Assembly: GCF_032854445.1 (NCBI RefSeq)
Contig: NC_088297.1
Span: forward strand, 20,595,127-20,659,126
DNA from: Liolophura sinensis
Taxonomy: Eukaryota; Mollusca; Polyplacophora; Chitonida; Chitonidae
Direction of reading: 5' to 3'
DNA length: 64,000 nt
In this document: positions 31,940 to 43,985 of the stretch, in pieces
How positions within the stretch are numbered: position 1 is the first letter of the stretch
Layout: every line of letters begins with the position of its first letter
Notes under the pieces: generated by a model
Told to the model about the DNA's origin: nothing
Databases searched by the model: none
The model's input: only the letters and a program-made list of their open reading frames with translations
Translations under genes and position numbers: made by a program

Positions 31940-34900
31940 ATGGCGTCGTCACCTACCAGCGGTAAACGAAAAGCGTAAGTTTGTATTTTGTTCATTTCGT
32001 CCGACGAACGGTGATGGTGTTATCATTTCGTGTCGTGTCATTAGGCCCAGTGTCGGAGAAGTCCGCTTCGGACTGTGGCTGTCAAAAGTTCAATGAGGCA
32101 TGACGTTGAGGTCATTACCCCGTGTCCCAGTCTTAAACTGCCTGCAGGTCAAACGCAAAAGCGACATTATTTGTTTTGAAGGGAAATTATCCAAAGGTTT
32201 AATTGGTGTTATAATCGGCAGTCTAGTTCATTTGAGTTAAACGTCGAGGTCTATTTTCCACGATTTCTGATATTTACCTGCCAGAAATCGATTAAAAGAG
32301 ACCTCAACTGAAATATAACTGAACTAACTGCTGTGATGAATTTATCTGAATAACTTCTCTTGTCAAGTAATTAACCAAACTTACATATATCTGGCTCTTG
32401 TTTGAATTTAAAAATGCAAAACTATCCGCCTCATGATTTGTACACTGTTTTCACTGGAGGTCTGCCCGGTTTCCTCCCACCATAATGCCTTGCGCTGCTA
32501 CATAAGTGAAATATTGTAAAATATGGCCTTAAACTCAGTCGAAGAAATAAATTATGCCTTTAATGCCACAAATTTTTCACTCGTATGACGGTGGTCTGGT
32601 GGATGGATGGAGGAAATGGCAGTGCTAAGAAAAACCATGGATCTTTGCCAGTTATCTAACAAAGTTCTTAAATGAGTAGAAGCAGTGGCCAAAACAGTGA
32701 GTGCTTAATATGAATAGGGGCCTCGGTGGCCCAGCTGGTTAGCGCGCTAGTGCAGCGTAATGATCCAGGAGCCTTTCACCAATGCGGTTGCTGTGAGTTC
32801 AAGTCCAGTTCATGCTGGCTTCCTCTCCGGTCGTAAGTGGGAAGGTCTGCCAGCAACCTGCGGATGGTCGTGGGTTTCCCCCGGGCTCTGCCCAGTTTCC
32901 TCCCACCGTAATGCTGGACGCCGTCGTATAAGTGAAATATTCTTGAGTACGGCATAAAATACCAATCAAATAAACAAATAAATTGATATGAATACGCTTT
33001 GGTCAGGGTGAAGGGCCTAACAGTTACAGCGTAGGTGCTAGTGCTGTTATACTGAAACAGTGTTTTTAAAGGAAAATACCTCCAAAAATCAAAGTAGGTA
33101 TCACTAAATAGATCACGTGAAACTATACATAATATACTTTCATATATTTTTTTTAGGATTTTGTGAAAAGAGTTAAAGGTGCTCAAATATTGGAATTCTA
33201 AGGTGGGCTTTATGGACCATTCTATCAGAGGTTAGAAACTCTGAAATCACATGAAATTTTTTCAACTGTATTTATTTATTTATATGATTGGTGTTTTACG
33301 CCGTACTCGGGAATATTTCACTCATACAACGGCGGCCAGCATTATGGTGGGAGGAAACCAGGCAGAGCCCGAGGGAAACCCAAGACCATCCGCAGGATGC
33401 TGGCAGACCTTCCCACATACGGCATACATGCTGAACTTGAACTCATAACCACCGGATTGGTGAGGGGCTCTAGGGTCATTATGCTGCGCTAGCGCACTAA
33501 CCAACTGAGCCACGGAGGCCCCTTTTTCTACTCTTATCACGACTCTACATGTTGGGATAACTCTTTTTACCCATAAGTGAAAGATTACTGAAATAATGTT
33601 ACCCAAAATTCCTTTCTTCTGGTGAACTTCAGGGAAAAAAAATGATGTGATATCTGAGTTCCTAGATACTGTCAGCATGGCTCATAAAGCCCACCATAGA
33701 GGTGATGTGATATCTGAGTTCCTAGATACTGTCAGCATGGCTCATAAAGCCCACCATAGAGGTGATGTGATATCAGAGTTCCTAGATACTGTCAGCATGG
33801 CTCATAAAGCCCACCATAGAGGTGATGTGATATCTGAGTTCCTAGATACAGTCAATATGGCTCATAAACCCCACCACAGAGCTGATGTGATGTCAGAGTT
33901 CCTAGATATGGTCTGTATGGCTCATAAAGCCCACCATAGAGGTGATGTGATATCTGACTTCCTAGATACAGTCAATATGGCTCATAAACCCCACCACAGA
34001 GCTGATGTGACGTCAGAGTTCCTAGATACTGTCAGCATGGCTCATAAAGCCCACCATAGAGGTGATGTGATATCTGAGTTCCTAGATACTGTCAGCATGG
34101 CTCATAAAGCCCACCATAGAGGTGATGTGATATCTGAGTTCCTAGATACTGTCAGCATGGCTCATAAAGCCCACCATAGAGGTGATGTGATATCAGAGTT
34201 CCTAGATACTGTCAGCATGGCTCATAAAGCCCACCATAGAGGTGATGTGATATCTGAGTTCCTAGATACAGTCAATATGGCTCATAAACCCCACCACAGA
34301 GCTGATGTGATGTCAGAGTTCCTAGATATGGTCTGTATGGCTCATAAAGCCCACCATAGAGGTGATGTGATATCTGACTTCCTAGATACAGTCAATATGG
34401 CTCATAAACCCCACCACAGAGCTGATGTGACGTCAGAGTTCCTAGATACTGTCAGCATGGCTCATAAAGCCCACCATAGAGGTGATGTGATATCTGAGTT
34501 CCTAGATACTGTCAGTATGGCTCATAAAGCCCACCATAGAGGTGATGTGATATCAGAGTTCCTAGATACTGTCAGTATGGCTCATAAAGCCCACCATAGA
34601 GGTGATGTGGTATCTGAGTTCCTAGATACTGTCAGTATGGCTCATAAAGCCCACCATAGAGGTGATGTGACGTCAGAGTTCCTAGATACTGTCAGCATGG
34701 CTCATAAAGCCCACCATAGAGGTGATGTGATATCTGAGTTCCTAGATACTGTCAGCATGGCTCATAAAGCCCACCATAGGTTTCAAACATTTGAATGCCT
34801 TTCAAAACTCTTTAAAAAATCTGAAAAAAATGAATGAAAGTATTATGACTCATAGTTTTCAGGTATCTGTAAAATGAACCTTGCCTCATAGTTTAGCTCT

Positions 34901-37900
34901 CTTTTACTTTAAATATGATATTGTTCCACTGAAGTTTGCACTTAGCAGGTGTTTCATAAATCATACAGCAAAAACTCTTATTTATCCATTTAAATTTTTC
35001 AATTTAATACTTTTCAAATAATTTGCTGATTTTTGGGCATGTGAGTATTCTGTTGAAAGATTTTTTTTTCTCTCAAACTTTATCACACTGAAAATTATCT
35101 CAATTACTGTGAAAACCCCAAAATTGCTTAAACGGAGTGAACGCAAGCTGTTTTTAAGCAGATGACCTTAACTGTCTGTCAAGCCAACCTCCTATTGAGA
35201 AAGATGTTGATGCTTCTATGTGTGACAGTGTACAAAACACTAACTAATTTGTTCATTTCTAAAATAGATAATTAGAGTCTGTTTCTAATATCTGTTACCT
35301 TCGGTGACCTGTAATTGATTTGTTGAATTTTGTTCTTAATTACAGAGATTTGAAAGTTGTCATATTGGGAGATGCAGCTGTTGGCAAAACCACTTTGGTT
35401 CATCGCTATATCGAAGGAAAGTTTGAAGAAACAATAAGTGTAAGTGGTGAATTGCATGTTCTGGAAGACTGATAGGAAAGAACCAAAACAAAAGGTTGTT
35501 TTATTGCACTCCCTTCACAGAAGTTGATGAGGGGACATGATCATGATAGACTTGTAATATTGGGCTTTCAGGAGAGTTCTATTTTTGCATGTGGCTTTTT
35601 GTTTTTTTAAGTCTATCAACAATTGAAACATGGAGTCTCATTCCCACTGATCACCCTTGAATATTATTGTTTCCTTTACTGTTATTTTGTGTTGAAAATT
35701 GCTACGATGCTTCAGTTGCTAGAAAACATGAGATGTTGGTTCAGACTTAGCCTTGGACAGGCATTCCTAGAAATTCCCCAACTCCACCGTTCTTGTGGCC
35801 TTGGTGCCAGTAAGGCCTCAACAGCTTATTGTGTTATTGAGGTGGTCTTACATGAAGTTCCTTGACCATCACTTGCCTTCTACTAATATTTGACAATATA
35901 TATAGGTATTCAGGAATTTTAGTTTCTTCAACTCATGAAATTGAAAAATGATGTCATATAAGCGAAATATTCTTGAGTACATGTACATCAGATAAATAAA
36001 TAAATAAATGTTTCACAATATATTTTTGTTCTACAAAGTGGCACATGTCATTTTTACCTGTTAGTGTCAAGGTAGAGTGGTGGATACAACACTGTCAGGG
36101 GAAATATCATTTGTATTTGTGCTCCTTGTGATAAGGCAAGTACGGCTCACTCACTGCATACATGACACCGCTTTGGTGACCTAATGATTGGAGTGTCCAC
36201 CTTGAAATCAAGTCTCCAGACTTACCAAAGTCATACCAAAGAGTACTAGTTGCTGCCTCGCATGGCGCTCATCACTGAGAGGTTAGAGGAAGGAAACAGG
36301 TCTGGTTGACCAGGTGTCAGTATGATGTGACTGGGTGGGGTGTCATGTCTGGTGTCTTCGGCATGATATTTCAGTAGCGGCAGCGCTTAGGGAGTGTGGA
36401 CTTGCCCTACCACAAGATACAGACACCTAATGACTCCTCAGCGTCATATGACTGAAAAATTGTTAAGTATGGCATTAAATCTCAAGCATTCATTCATTCA
36501 CTGCAGACATGACGGAGTTGTCTCCCATTCTGTTGTACTACTGAACTTCGCCATAGATTTCTCAGTTTATCTGTTTGTATGTGCTACATACAAAAGTAGT
36601 AAAACACATTATTCCCTGGTTTCCATACGATGTTTACAGAGGAATAAATAACGGCCTGAGGATTTGATTTATTTATTTGATTGGTGTTTTACGCCGTACT
36701 CAAGAATATTTCACTTATATGATGGCAGCCAGCATTATGGTGGGAGGAAACTGGGCAGAACCCGGGGCAAACCCATGGCCATCTGCATGTTGCTGAAAGA
36801 CCTTCCAACCAAGCCAGCATGAGCTGGACTTGAACTCACGTTGCCCGCATTGGTGAGAGGCTTCTGGGTCATTACCCTGCGGTAGAGTGATAACCAAGTG
36901 AGCCACGGAGGCCCCCTTAAGCCTGAGGGGGCCTAAAACCTATAAAATGGATAATAAGTTTCAAGGACAGTTTTTTAATGTCCTCTCAACTGATTTGTAT
37001 GTTTTCTCTCTAACAGACCATTGGAGCCTCTTTCTTTCTCAAGCAGTGGGGGCCGTACAATGTAGCTGTCTGGGTAAGCTATAAGCTACATGTACATTTA
37101 TAACAAACATGTTTCTCACATGAACACGAGAAATCACCAACTTTGTTAACTTTTTCATCTCCGCTACTATCATTTAACTTCTTCATCATCATCACCGTCA
37201 CTGTCAGTTGACATCTTTGTCAACTTCATCATCATCCGCAGCATCATCATCAGTATCTCTATCAGTTATTTTCAACATCAGCTTCATTATCAACATGGTT
37301 ATCAATTAAATTGGTCATCTTCATCATCATGAACATCATTATTATCCACTTCATCAACATCACTCTCAGGAAAATGTCTACGACTTCGTTATCTCATAAT
37401 CACCTTCACAATCTTTTTTTTTATGTTAAAAACAAGGATAAATCCAAAGTACCATTAAGAATGGTTTAAATAGAAAGGAAATTTGTTTTTTTTATTTATT
37501 AATTTGTACATGGATAATAAAATCAGTTTCAGTCGCACAATGATAATTACAATGGCAACGACACTGTGGTGGTTTTTGAAGGTTTGATTTGAATTCATGT
37601 GAGACTTCCCTAGTCTCTGTAAGTAAGAGTATAGTTTTGCTTTTAAGGCTTTCTGTTGAATACTTATGTTCTCCACAACTTTTGGCACAGGATACAGCAG
37701 GTGAGGAGAAATACTCTGGGCTCTCGTCATTTTACTGTCGTGGTGCTGGAGCAGCCATATTGGCGTATGATATCAGAGAAGGAAAGACATTTGAGTCGTT
37801 ATGGTATGTATACATGTACATCTAATAATCTATAAAAGTTAACAAAAACATTTTCAGAAAGATAGGGATTAATGGCTAGAATAGTCAATGTGTTTGTTAT

Positions 37901-39311
37901 TTGGCAATGATCAAATGTGCCCAGCCATTCAGTAACTAAAATGAAGTAACAAGTATGATATATAATATATATAAATATTTTATATTTTAACCTGCGCAAT
38001 GATGGAATTTATTGATTTCCCGGCTGTTTGCAGGAACTTGGTGACATAAAGATGTGGCCGTTGTACCATTTGTAATCTTTCATTGAAGAATGCTTCCAGC
38101 TTCCCCCATCCATAAAACTGACAATGATTTAACTTAAATATTCCAGTTTCCTCCATCGGTGAAACCCAGGGGGATTTAACTTATGTATTCCAGTTTCCTC
38201 CATCTGTAAAACCCATGAGGATTTAACTTAAGTATTCCAGTTTCCTCCATCTGTAAAACTCATGAGGATTTACCTTGAGGGTACTAGTTTCCTCCATCCA
38301 TAAAACTCATGAGGATTTAACCTGTGCATTCCAGTTTCCTCCCTCCATAAAACTCATGAGGATTTACCTTGAGTGTTGTGGTTTCCTCGATCCAAAAAAC
38401 TCAAGAGGATTTACCTTGAGCATTCTGGTTCCCTCCATCTGTAAAACTCTTGAGGATTTTCCTTGAGGATTCCAGCTCCTTCCATCCATAAAACTCACTC
38501 CCACCCTCTATTTATTTATTTATTTAAGCGACTGTTGTTTAACATCAGGATCAAAGATTTTTCACTTACACCATGCCTGTCAGTTTTATGTGTAGAAAAC
38601 CACAGAACATTGGGAAGTTACTGAGAAACTTTTCCAGTGTGTGACGACCATCATATTTGAGAAAAATTCTTTAGTATTGCATTAAATAAGACAAATAAAT
38701 AAATTGAAACGTTTAAATATTATTTTTTTATTGCACTCTTGTGTCAAGGTTAACTAACCACACTCATGTTTCACTCATGACACATATTGAGATTCTTATT
38801 ATTTAAATTCTTGTTCAAATAATTTAAATTCTTACTTTACTCAAATATTTAAATTCTTATATAAATGATCAAATTCTCAAATAAATGATTGAATTCTAAT
38901 GTTAATATCTAGATCATTTTGTATGTATTTAAATTCTCACTTAAGTATGTAAATTTTTGTATAAGGGCACGATTCACTCCCCTGTTGGAAGCCGCTGATG
39001 AGAAGTGTGTTCGAGTTGTCGTGGGAACAAAATTAGACTTGGTCAAGCCAGGTTCAAGGGAGATAACCCTTGAAGAAGGGGAACACTTTGCCAGTGAAAT
39101 CAACGAGCACATACCTAAAGACAGGCTGAAGCACATCCCTTATTTTGAGACGTCCAGCGTGACTGGGGAAAGCGTGGAGAAAATGTTTGAGTTTATTCTC
39201 GACTATTGCCTGCCACTGACAGAAGAAATGAAGCTATCAATGGAGGGAAACACCATTCATCTGAAAGATTCAAAGACAGATACTGTTAAGAAGAATGGAT
39301 GTGCATGTTAG
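31940..39311 (+). CDS. RAB20: RAB20-like small GTPase, complete, five exons
   Basis: Rab GTPases switch between GDP and GTP states to direct membrane traffic; RAB20 is known from endosome and phagosome maturation. Coding exons: 31940-31974, 35346-35439, 37017-37073, 37691-37803, 38966-39311; phases agree, 214 residues. Visible: P-loop GDAAVGKT (20-27), switch I Thr44 in ISTIG, FFLKQWGPYNVAVW (49-62; the LKQW is typical of RAB20), G3 DTAGEE (63-68), CRGAGAAILAYD (78-89), G4 GTKLDL (120-125), G5 ETSS (161-164), and a C-terminal CAC (212-214) for double geranylgeranylation. Two departures from most Rabs: Glu67 replaces the catalytic Gln of DTAGQ, and Thr replaces Asn in NKxD. RAB20 and RAB24 are known to deviate at such sites, so slow or altered GTP hydrolysis is likely. 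The exon 5 acceptor (ttgtataag) is weak by eye. RAB24 is the alternative name, less likely given LKQW. Confidence 0.92.
32460..32555 (+). mobile_element. SINE family 1, 3' fragment
   Basis: ctgcccggtttcctcccacc, ataagtgaaatattg, tail aagaaataaat. RAB20 intron 1. Confidence 0.75.
32717..32983 (+). mobile_element. SINE family 1, near full-length copy
   Basis: Reference copy for the family. tRNA-like head with A box tggcccagctgg (32727-32738) and B box gagttcaagtcc (32795-32806), conserved middle gcaacctgcggatggtcgtg and gggctctgcccagtttcctc, 3' domain ataagtgaaatattcttgag, tail aataaacaaataaa. RAB20 intron 1, 290 bp from an inverted copy. Resembles published tRNA-derived molluscan SINEs. Confidence 0.93.
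33270..33523 (-). mobile_element. SINE family 1, near full-length inverted copy
   Basis: Antisense tail tttatttatatgattggtg through to the head in reverse (gcgcactaaccaactgagcc, acggaggcccc). Inverted relative to 32717, so the pair could fold in the RAB20 pre-mRNA. Confidence 0.93.
33644..34779. repeat. 60-bp minisatellite, 19 copies, RAB20 intron 1
   Basis: Unit gatgtgatatctgagttcct, agatactgtcagcatggctc, ataaagcccaccatagaggt, exact 60-bp period. A 7-unit block is duplicated: 33661-34020 matches 34081-34440 unit for unit, including the odd variants (gtcaatatgg, atggtctgtatgg). Open through its length on the plus strand (396-residue false frame). Confidence 0.97.
34780..35345. other. RAB20 intron 1, 3' part
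   Basis: AT-rich intron sequence up to the exon 2 acceptor; nothing else recognised. Confidence 0.4.
35949..36010 (+). mobile_element. SINE family 1, tail fragment
   Basis: gtcatataagcgaaatattc, ttgagtac, then aataaataaataaat. RAB20 intron 2. Confidence 0.6.
36165..36505 (+). mobile_element. SINE family 2, most complete copy
   Basis: tRNA-like head (tttggtgacctaatgattgg, agtgtccacctt), then aggaaacaggtctggttgac, ggtgtcagtatgatgtgact, gggtggggtgtcatgtctgg, tgtcttcggcatgat, and 3' end catatgactgaaaaattgtt ending in catt repeats. RAB20 intron 2. Confidence 0.85.
36668..36917 (-). mobile_element. SINE family 1, near full-length copy
   Basis: Antisense: tttatttgattggtgtttta to gagccacggaggccccc, all regions present. 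Lies 100 bp before RAB20 exon 3. Confidence 0.92.
37160..37400. repeat. Degenerate ATC-rich tract, RAB20 intron 3
   Basis: Interrupted runs of catcat with ttcatcatcatcacc-like pieces, an old trinucleotide repeat. Confidence 0.7.
38097..38495. repeat. About 46-bp minisatellite, 8-9 copies, RAB20 intron 4
   Basis: Unit: ttccagtttcctccatctgt aaaactcatgaggatttaac ttaagta. Copies differ at many places, an older array than the others. Confidence 0.9.
38512..38706 (-). mobile_element. SINE-like element family 3, eroded copy
   Basis: tttatttatttatttaagcg, attttt/cacttacaccatgcctgtcag, agaaaaccacagaacattgg, then gagaaacttttccagtgtgt. RAB20 intron 4. Confidence 0.55.
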
Positions 39312-39892
39312 TTCAAGTGCACTGATATTTCGATCTTTTTTTTTCTTAGATGTGTTTATACATGTACATGTTGGAGCTTTGATAGTAGAATTAAATACAT
39401 GTAGATCAAAACTGGCATAGCCACAGCCACACCATGTTTATTTCTCATGATCAAAATCCCAAATGTGTTTGGTGGATAGAAACATTTGGATGACCTCCCT
39501 TTATTGATGTCAAGTTTTTTAATTTTATTTTAATTATTTTTCTTTCATTTATAGGATATATATATTAGAACTTACATGTAGATGTATATGTAAATAGAAA
39601 TCTTAGTGTATCCATCCCTGGTTGCTCATAGGCTGATATATTTTTTTTCCTTTTTTTGAAGTGAGCCAGAGATGGTCATATTTTCATGTCCATGAAGTCC
39701 TGAGCAATGACTGCATAATGCGACTTGTTATTTGGCATGTCATAATTTTTCTCATCCATTTTGCCCTTGAAAAAGAAGTTTTATAATTGTGCAGTGAAAT
39801 TATATTTATGTAAATGTACCCTAATTCTTCTATAATTGGGGATAGTGCGAAAGTAAAATTTTATATTTCGTTACGAGCCGTTTGGAAAAGTA

Positions 39893-40030
39893 AATATATG
39901 AGTATGTTATTCATTAGATGGTCTGACCATGTGAGCAAGAAAGAAACTTATTATTCCAGCTACAATTACATATATACTGGCTAAAATGAGCAGGCCAGGT
40001 GTCCCAAAAATTAGAACAAATAGAGTATAT
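39893..40030. repeat. Dispersed repeat R1, copy 1
   Basis: atgagtatgttattcattag, tacaattacata, tggctaaaatgagcaggcca, ggtgtcccaaaaattagaa match 63456-63575 in order, at clearly reduced identity. Downstream of RAB20. Confidence 0.7.
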
Positions 40031-40270
40031 TTTTGTTTTTGCATAATGATGCGTATTCTAGGTTCATTGGGTTTGCCCTAGCAATATACATTGGTAGGGA
40101 AAGTAAATAGAAATGTACTGCAGGGGTATATTACACAAGTAATCAGCACAAGTTGTTTTTTTTTTGTGGAGCAGGCTTGGTCTAAAAGTGCAAAAACTCC
40201 TCAAAATTAAAGCTGTGCACCTTAATCGGTGTTTACACCATGAGACTTGTTGCTACAAGATGTAGCCATC

Positions 40271-40276
40271 AATAAA
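40271..40276 (+). promoter_or_regulatory. Candidate polyadenylation signal of RAB20
   Basis: AATAAA 960 bases past the stop codon. A variant ATTAAA near 39392 would give a much shorter 3' UTR; I cannot choose between them. Confidence 0.35.
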
Positions 40277-40300
40277 TAGCATGAGAACTGTCAATTAATA

Positions 40301-40660
40301 GGGGAGTTTTGAGTTGGAACACTTCTGTCGACAAAGGTAAAAACAGTCCTACCGTGTTATATGACTTGTGAAAAATGTTAGGCAAACTTTGTTGATATTA
40401 ATTTACTGATCACCCACCTTTTCAATAGGCATATATGACATTTCTTTCCATTACAAACTTCTCAAGTTCCCAAACGTTTGGATTCTCAGTTTCTCCTTCT
40501 TTCATCTAATCTAAGTGACTTTTAATGACGTGTTTTTCAGACACCTGTGTTATAGTGAATGTGATCAAATGTAGTTGCCTAACATTTTTCACAGGTCACA
40601 TGATACACGTGGACTTTTTCTACTTTCATCAATAAAAAATGTCAAACTCAAAACTCCCCT
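40301..40660. mobile_element. Hairpin MITE with about 88-bp inverted arms
   Basis: Left arm 40301-40388 (ggggagttttgagttggaac ... gtgaaaaatgttaggcaaac) and right arm 40573-40660 (agttgcctaacatttttcac ... ctcaaaactcccc) are inverted repeats, roughly three-quarters identical, around a 184-bp centre. No target-site duplication was clear. Confidence 0.85.
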
Positions 40661-40984
40661 GTTTCATTTGAAAGTCATAATGGTAATAAGACAGAGTTGT
40701 CCTACATTTTCATTTCAGTAACCTTTTTTGCTGACTTCACCTTCATCAACACATTAAAACACAAAAGCTTAAAGCTGATGAAATTAGAACATGCATGTGT
40801 AGGGTTACAGGAAAGTATTTTTTTTTTTGTTACACATTAACTTTTATCTTTTATTGGCGTAAGTTTTACTTTGCTATATGCAGGGATCATTAAATAATGC
40901 CTTTTAGCCTAGTTAGGGCTGAGGTGGATATACTGTTTGCTGGTTGAGTCTTTTACACCAAGCTGTGGACATCTGCAAGACACT

Positions 40985-41125
40985 GCAGAATTTTTTTCAT
41001 TTTTTTTTTACATTGCAGGATTTTTAAAATCTTTATTACATTGCAGGATTTTTTATTTTTTTTACATTGCAGGATTTTTTATTTTTTTTACATTGCAGGA
41101 TTTTTTTTTTTTTTAAATTGCAGGT
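40985..41125. repeat. 25-bp T-rich tandem repeat
   Basis: Five or so units acattgcaggattttttatt with variable T-run length. Confidence 0.85.
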
Positions 41126-41554
41126 TTTATGAGTTATCATATGGCATTGTGACAACGGAGTGGTGTCCCTTGATAGTGCATTTCACAGAAAGATGGAGCA
41201 AATACTTGATGCTCAGCATGAGACGATATAGACTAAAATAATTTCAAACAGAGAGTTTCATGAAAAGTAATTTAGAGTAGACAAACTGGTATAACCCAAT
41301 CAGATTTGCTTGTTGTGAGAGCTTGAAATGAGCTAAACAAGAAGGCATTGTGTAGCTCAGGTCATTAATGATGCACTGGGTCATTTGCATACGACTCTCC
41401 CACTCGTTGCCTAAATTGCGCACGTGCACTGTGAATCATGTCTCCTAAATGAGTTCAAATCTTGCACGCCATAATTCTACATTGAAAACTACGTTGAAGA
41501 CACGTTGATGTTCCCCACCAGTCCTGGGGGTCTTGTTGGCAGAAAGAGGTTAAC

Positions 41555-42145
41555 AGCTGTGGTCATGTGATGAAGCCATGCGGGTCAGCTTAGATGAGGA
41601 TCAGTGTCGATCACTTCCCTTGTATCAATATGGTATACAGCTGTGGTCATGTAATAAAGCCATTCAGGTCAGCTTACATGAAGATCAGTGTTGATCACTT
41701 CCCTTGTATCAATATGGTATACAGCTGTGGTCATGCGATGAAGCCATTCGGGTCAGCTTACATGAAGATCAGTGTAGATCACTTCCCTTTGTATCAATAT
41801 GGTATACAGCTGTGGTCATGTGATAAAGCCATTCAGGTCAGCTTAGATGAAGATCAGTGTAGATCACTTCCCTTTGTATCAATATGGTATACAGCTGTGG
41901 TCATGTGATAAAGCCATTCAGGTCAGCTTACATGAAGATCATTGGAGATCACTTCCCTTTGTATCAATATGGTATACAGCTGTAGTCATGGGATAAAGCC
42001 ATTCAGGTCAGCTTACATGAAGATCATTGGAGATCACTTCCCTTTGTATCAATATGGTATACAGCTGTGGTCATGTGATAAAGCCATTCAGGTCAGCTTA
42101 CATGAAGATCAGCGGAGATCACTTCCCTTGTATCAATATGGTGTT
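41555..42145. repeat. About 84-bp minisatellite, 7 copies
   Basis: Unit: gtatacagctgtggtcatgt gataaagccattcaggtcag cttacatgaagatcagtgta gatcacttcccttgtatcaatatg. Units are 84 or 85 bp depending on ccctt/cccttt. Confidence 0.95.
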
Positions 42146-43375
42146 CACCTATGTGTCTCACACATGTGAAGGCTTGTAAGTTACGTGCCAAAGCCTGATG
42201 GTTTTTTTCTTCCTACCCCTTTAAACAAACGAAGGTAGTGTAAATGAAATATTATCCGACGCAGTGTTAAACCTGAAATAATAAGTGAATGAATGTGAAT
42301 AAAATAAAGAAATGCTCTATTTTAATCCCTAAAATGGTATTCTGCCATTTTTTATGTCACAACACAACACCGGGAATGTCATGAAATGATGAACATCTGT
42401 TGTTATAATGTCATGACTCGCTCCATAAGAATATTTTGTTCCGGAGGGATTGATAACAAAACCACACCTTGTCATAGTGTTAAGTCTGGGCATTTCGTGC
42501 AGTAATTGAAATCATTTTTGGTGGTGATAAGCGTGACCTTTGACATTCATCAGTTAGAGTTAACTTTTATCCAGAATATGTGTTTTTATGCGTACGTGTA
42601 GATAGCATTCTTTTTCTGTTATTTTTCCTCTAAGGCATCATGCGATTGGAGAGTCTATGCAAAATGTTGGTTTTTTGGGGGGAACAAATATACATGTGTC
42701 TTTTGCAGTGTGAAATATTGAAATATTTTTTATGATATAACCTATATTTTTCATCTGACATGTCTGATCAGTATTCATACAAAAATTTCTACACCTGTTT
42801 TGAAGCATTAGTAACGTATCTCATCTACCCTCTGGTGTCATTCCTGGAAGCGAATACGGATGGCATGGGGAGGCAAATCTGTTGGACAAAGATTCATTGT
42901 GTTGTAAATTTTCTTTTATCAGATGTATAAGCAGTATCAAATCATTCAGGTTTTTATGTATATAAGTTAATTGTCTTAATTAACAGAGCCACTAATTGAC
43001 TTGTATAGTTTGTCACAAACATCCAGTGCTCAATTGGAATGCAGTTTATGGTGTCGTTAAAGATAAAGCCGTTTTTATTTTTGATTACTGGATTTCAAGG
43101 CCCAGTGTCACAATAACGTCAAACAGGTACATATATAGGAAAATGGTAATAATGAAAATGGTACAAAATATCGTATGACAAATGTACAATAAAAAAATGC
43201 CATACATCGCTTTGTGAAACTGGATCCAGTGGCACATAAAGAACATAAAATGACACTTTTGATACAAAAAATAATCAAACTTCACAAAACATCAACCCTA
43301 CAAAGTGGATGTGAATGATGTGAAACGTGAAATACTTTTTTGGTACTGACATTTCCTTCCCATGATAACCATGTT
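42146..43375. other. Intergenic, nothing recognised
   Basis: AT-rich. A possible SINE tail (taaatgaaatattatccgac, gcagtgttaaacc) sits near 42240-42275. No gene seen. Confidence 0.4.
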
Positions 43376-43985
43376 TATCTGTTGATAAGGTGTATTCTGT
43401 TACAGTGTTGATAACATGTAATCTGTTAGCAGCAGAATGACCCAGGAGCCTCTCACCAACTCTCTGGTCGCTGTGAGTTCAAGTGCAGCTCATGCTGGCT
43501 TTCTCTCTGGCTGTACGTGGGAAGGTCTGTCAGCAACCTGCAGATGGTCGTTGTTTTGCCCCAGGCTCTGCCAGGTTTCTTCCCACCATAATGCTGGCTG
43601 TGGCCATACAAGTGAAATATTCTTGAGAAACACCAATAAATAAATAGTAACATGGTTGATATAAAACTTGTAATCTGAAACACTGTTGAAGTGTACTCTG
43701 TAACACTGTTGGTACATGTTACATGTATTCTGTTACACTGTTGGTACATGTAACATGTATTCTGTTACACTGTTAATGTTCATATGAGCATTTGAAGTGT
43801 ACTCTGTAACACTTGGTACATGTAACATGTATTGTGTTACAATGTTAATGACTTGTAATCTGTTACAATGTTGACAATATGTAATCTATAAATGTTATAC
43901 TGTTCACAGCATGTACTCTATGACAATGTTAACAAGATGTAGCCTGTAACTTTGTTAGTACCATGTAATCTACAACATTAAGCTA
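43376..43985. repeat. Degenerate array of gtaatctgttacactgtt units, SINE inserted
   Basis: Units of about 28-40 bp such as catgtattctgttacactgt tggtacatgtaa recur from 43386 to 43975, interrupted by the SINE at 43433-43650. Confidence 0.8.
43433..43650 (+). mobile_element. SINE family 1, 5'-truncated copy
   Basis: Starts at cagaatgacccaggagcctc, has B box gagttcaagtgc and runs to the tail caccaataaataaatag. Interrupts a tandem array. Confidence 0.88.

Noticed and set aside
32717-32800. Functional tRNA gene
   Set aside because: The A and B boxes belong to a SINE head; no cloverleaf with a plausible anticodon arm and acceptor stem closes, and the sequence continues into the SINE body.
33647-34837. 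396-codon frame of 20-residue repeats as a protein gene
   Set aside because: It is the 60-bp minisatellite read in an open frame within RAB20 intron 1; no splice sites, no non-repeat domain, and variants are not biased toward silent sites by eye.
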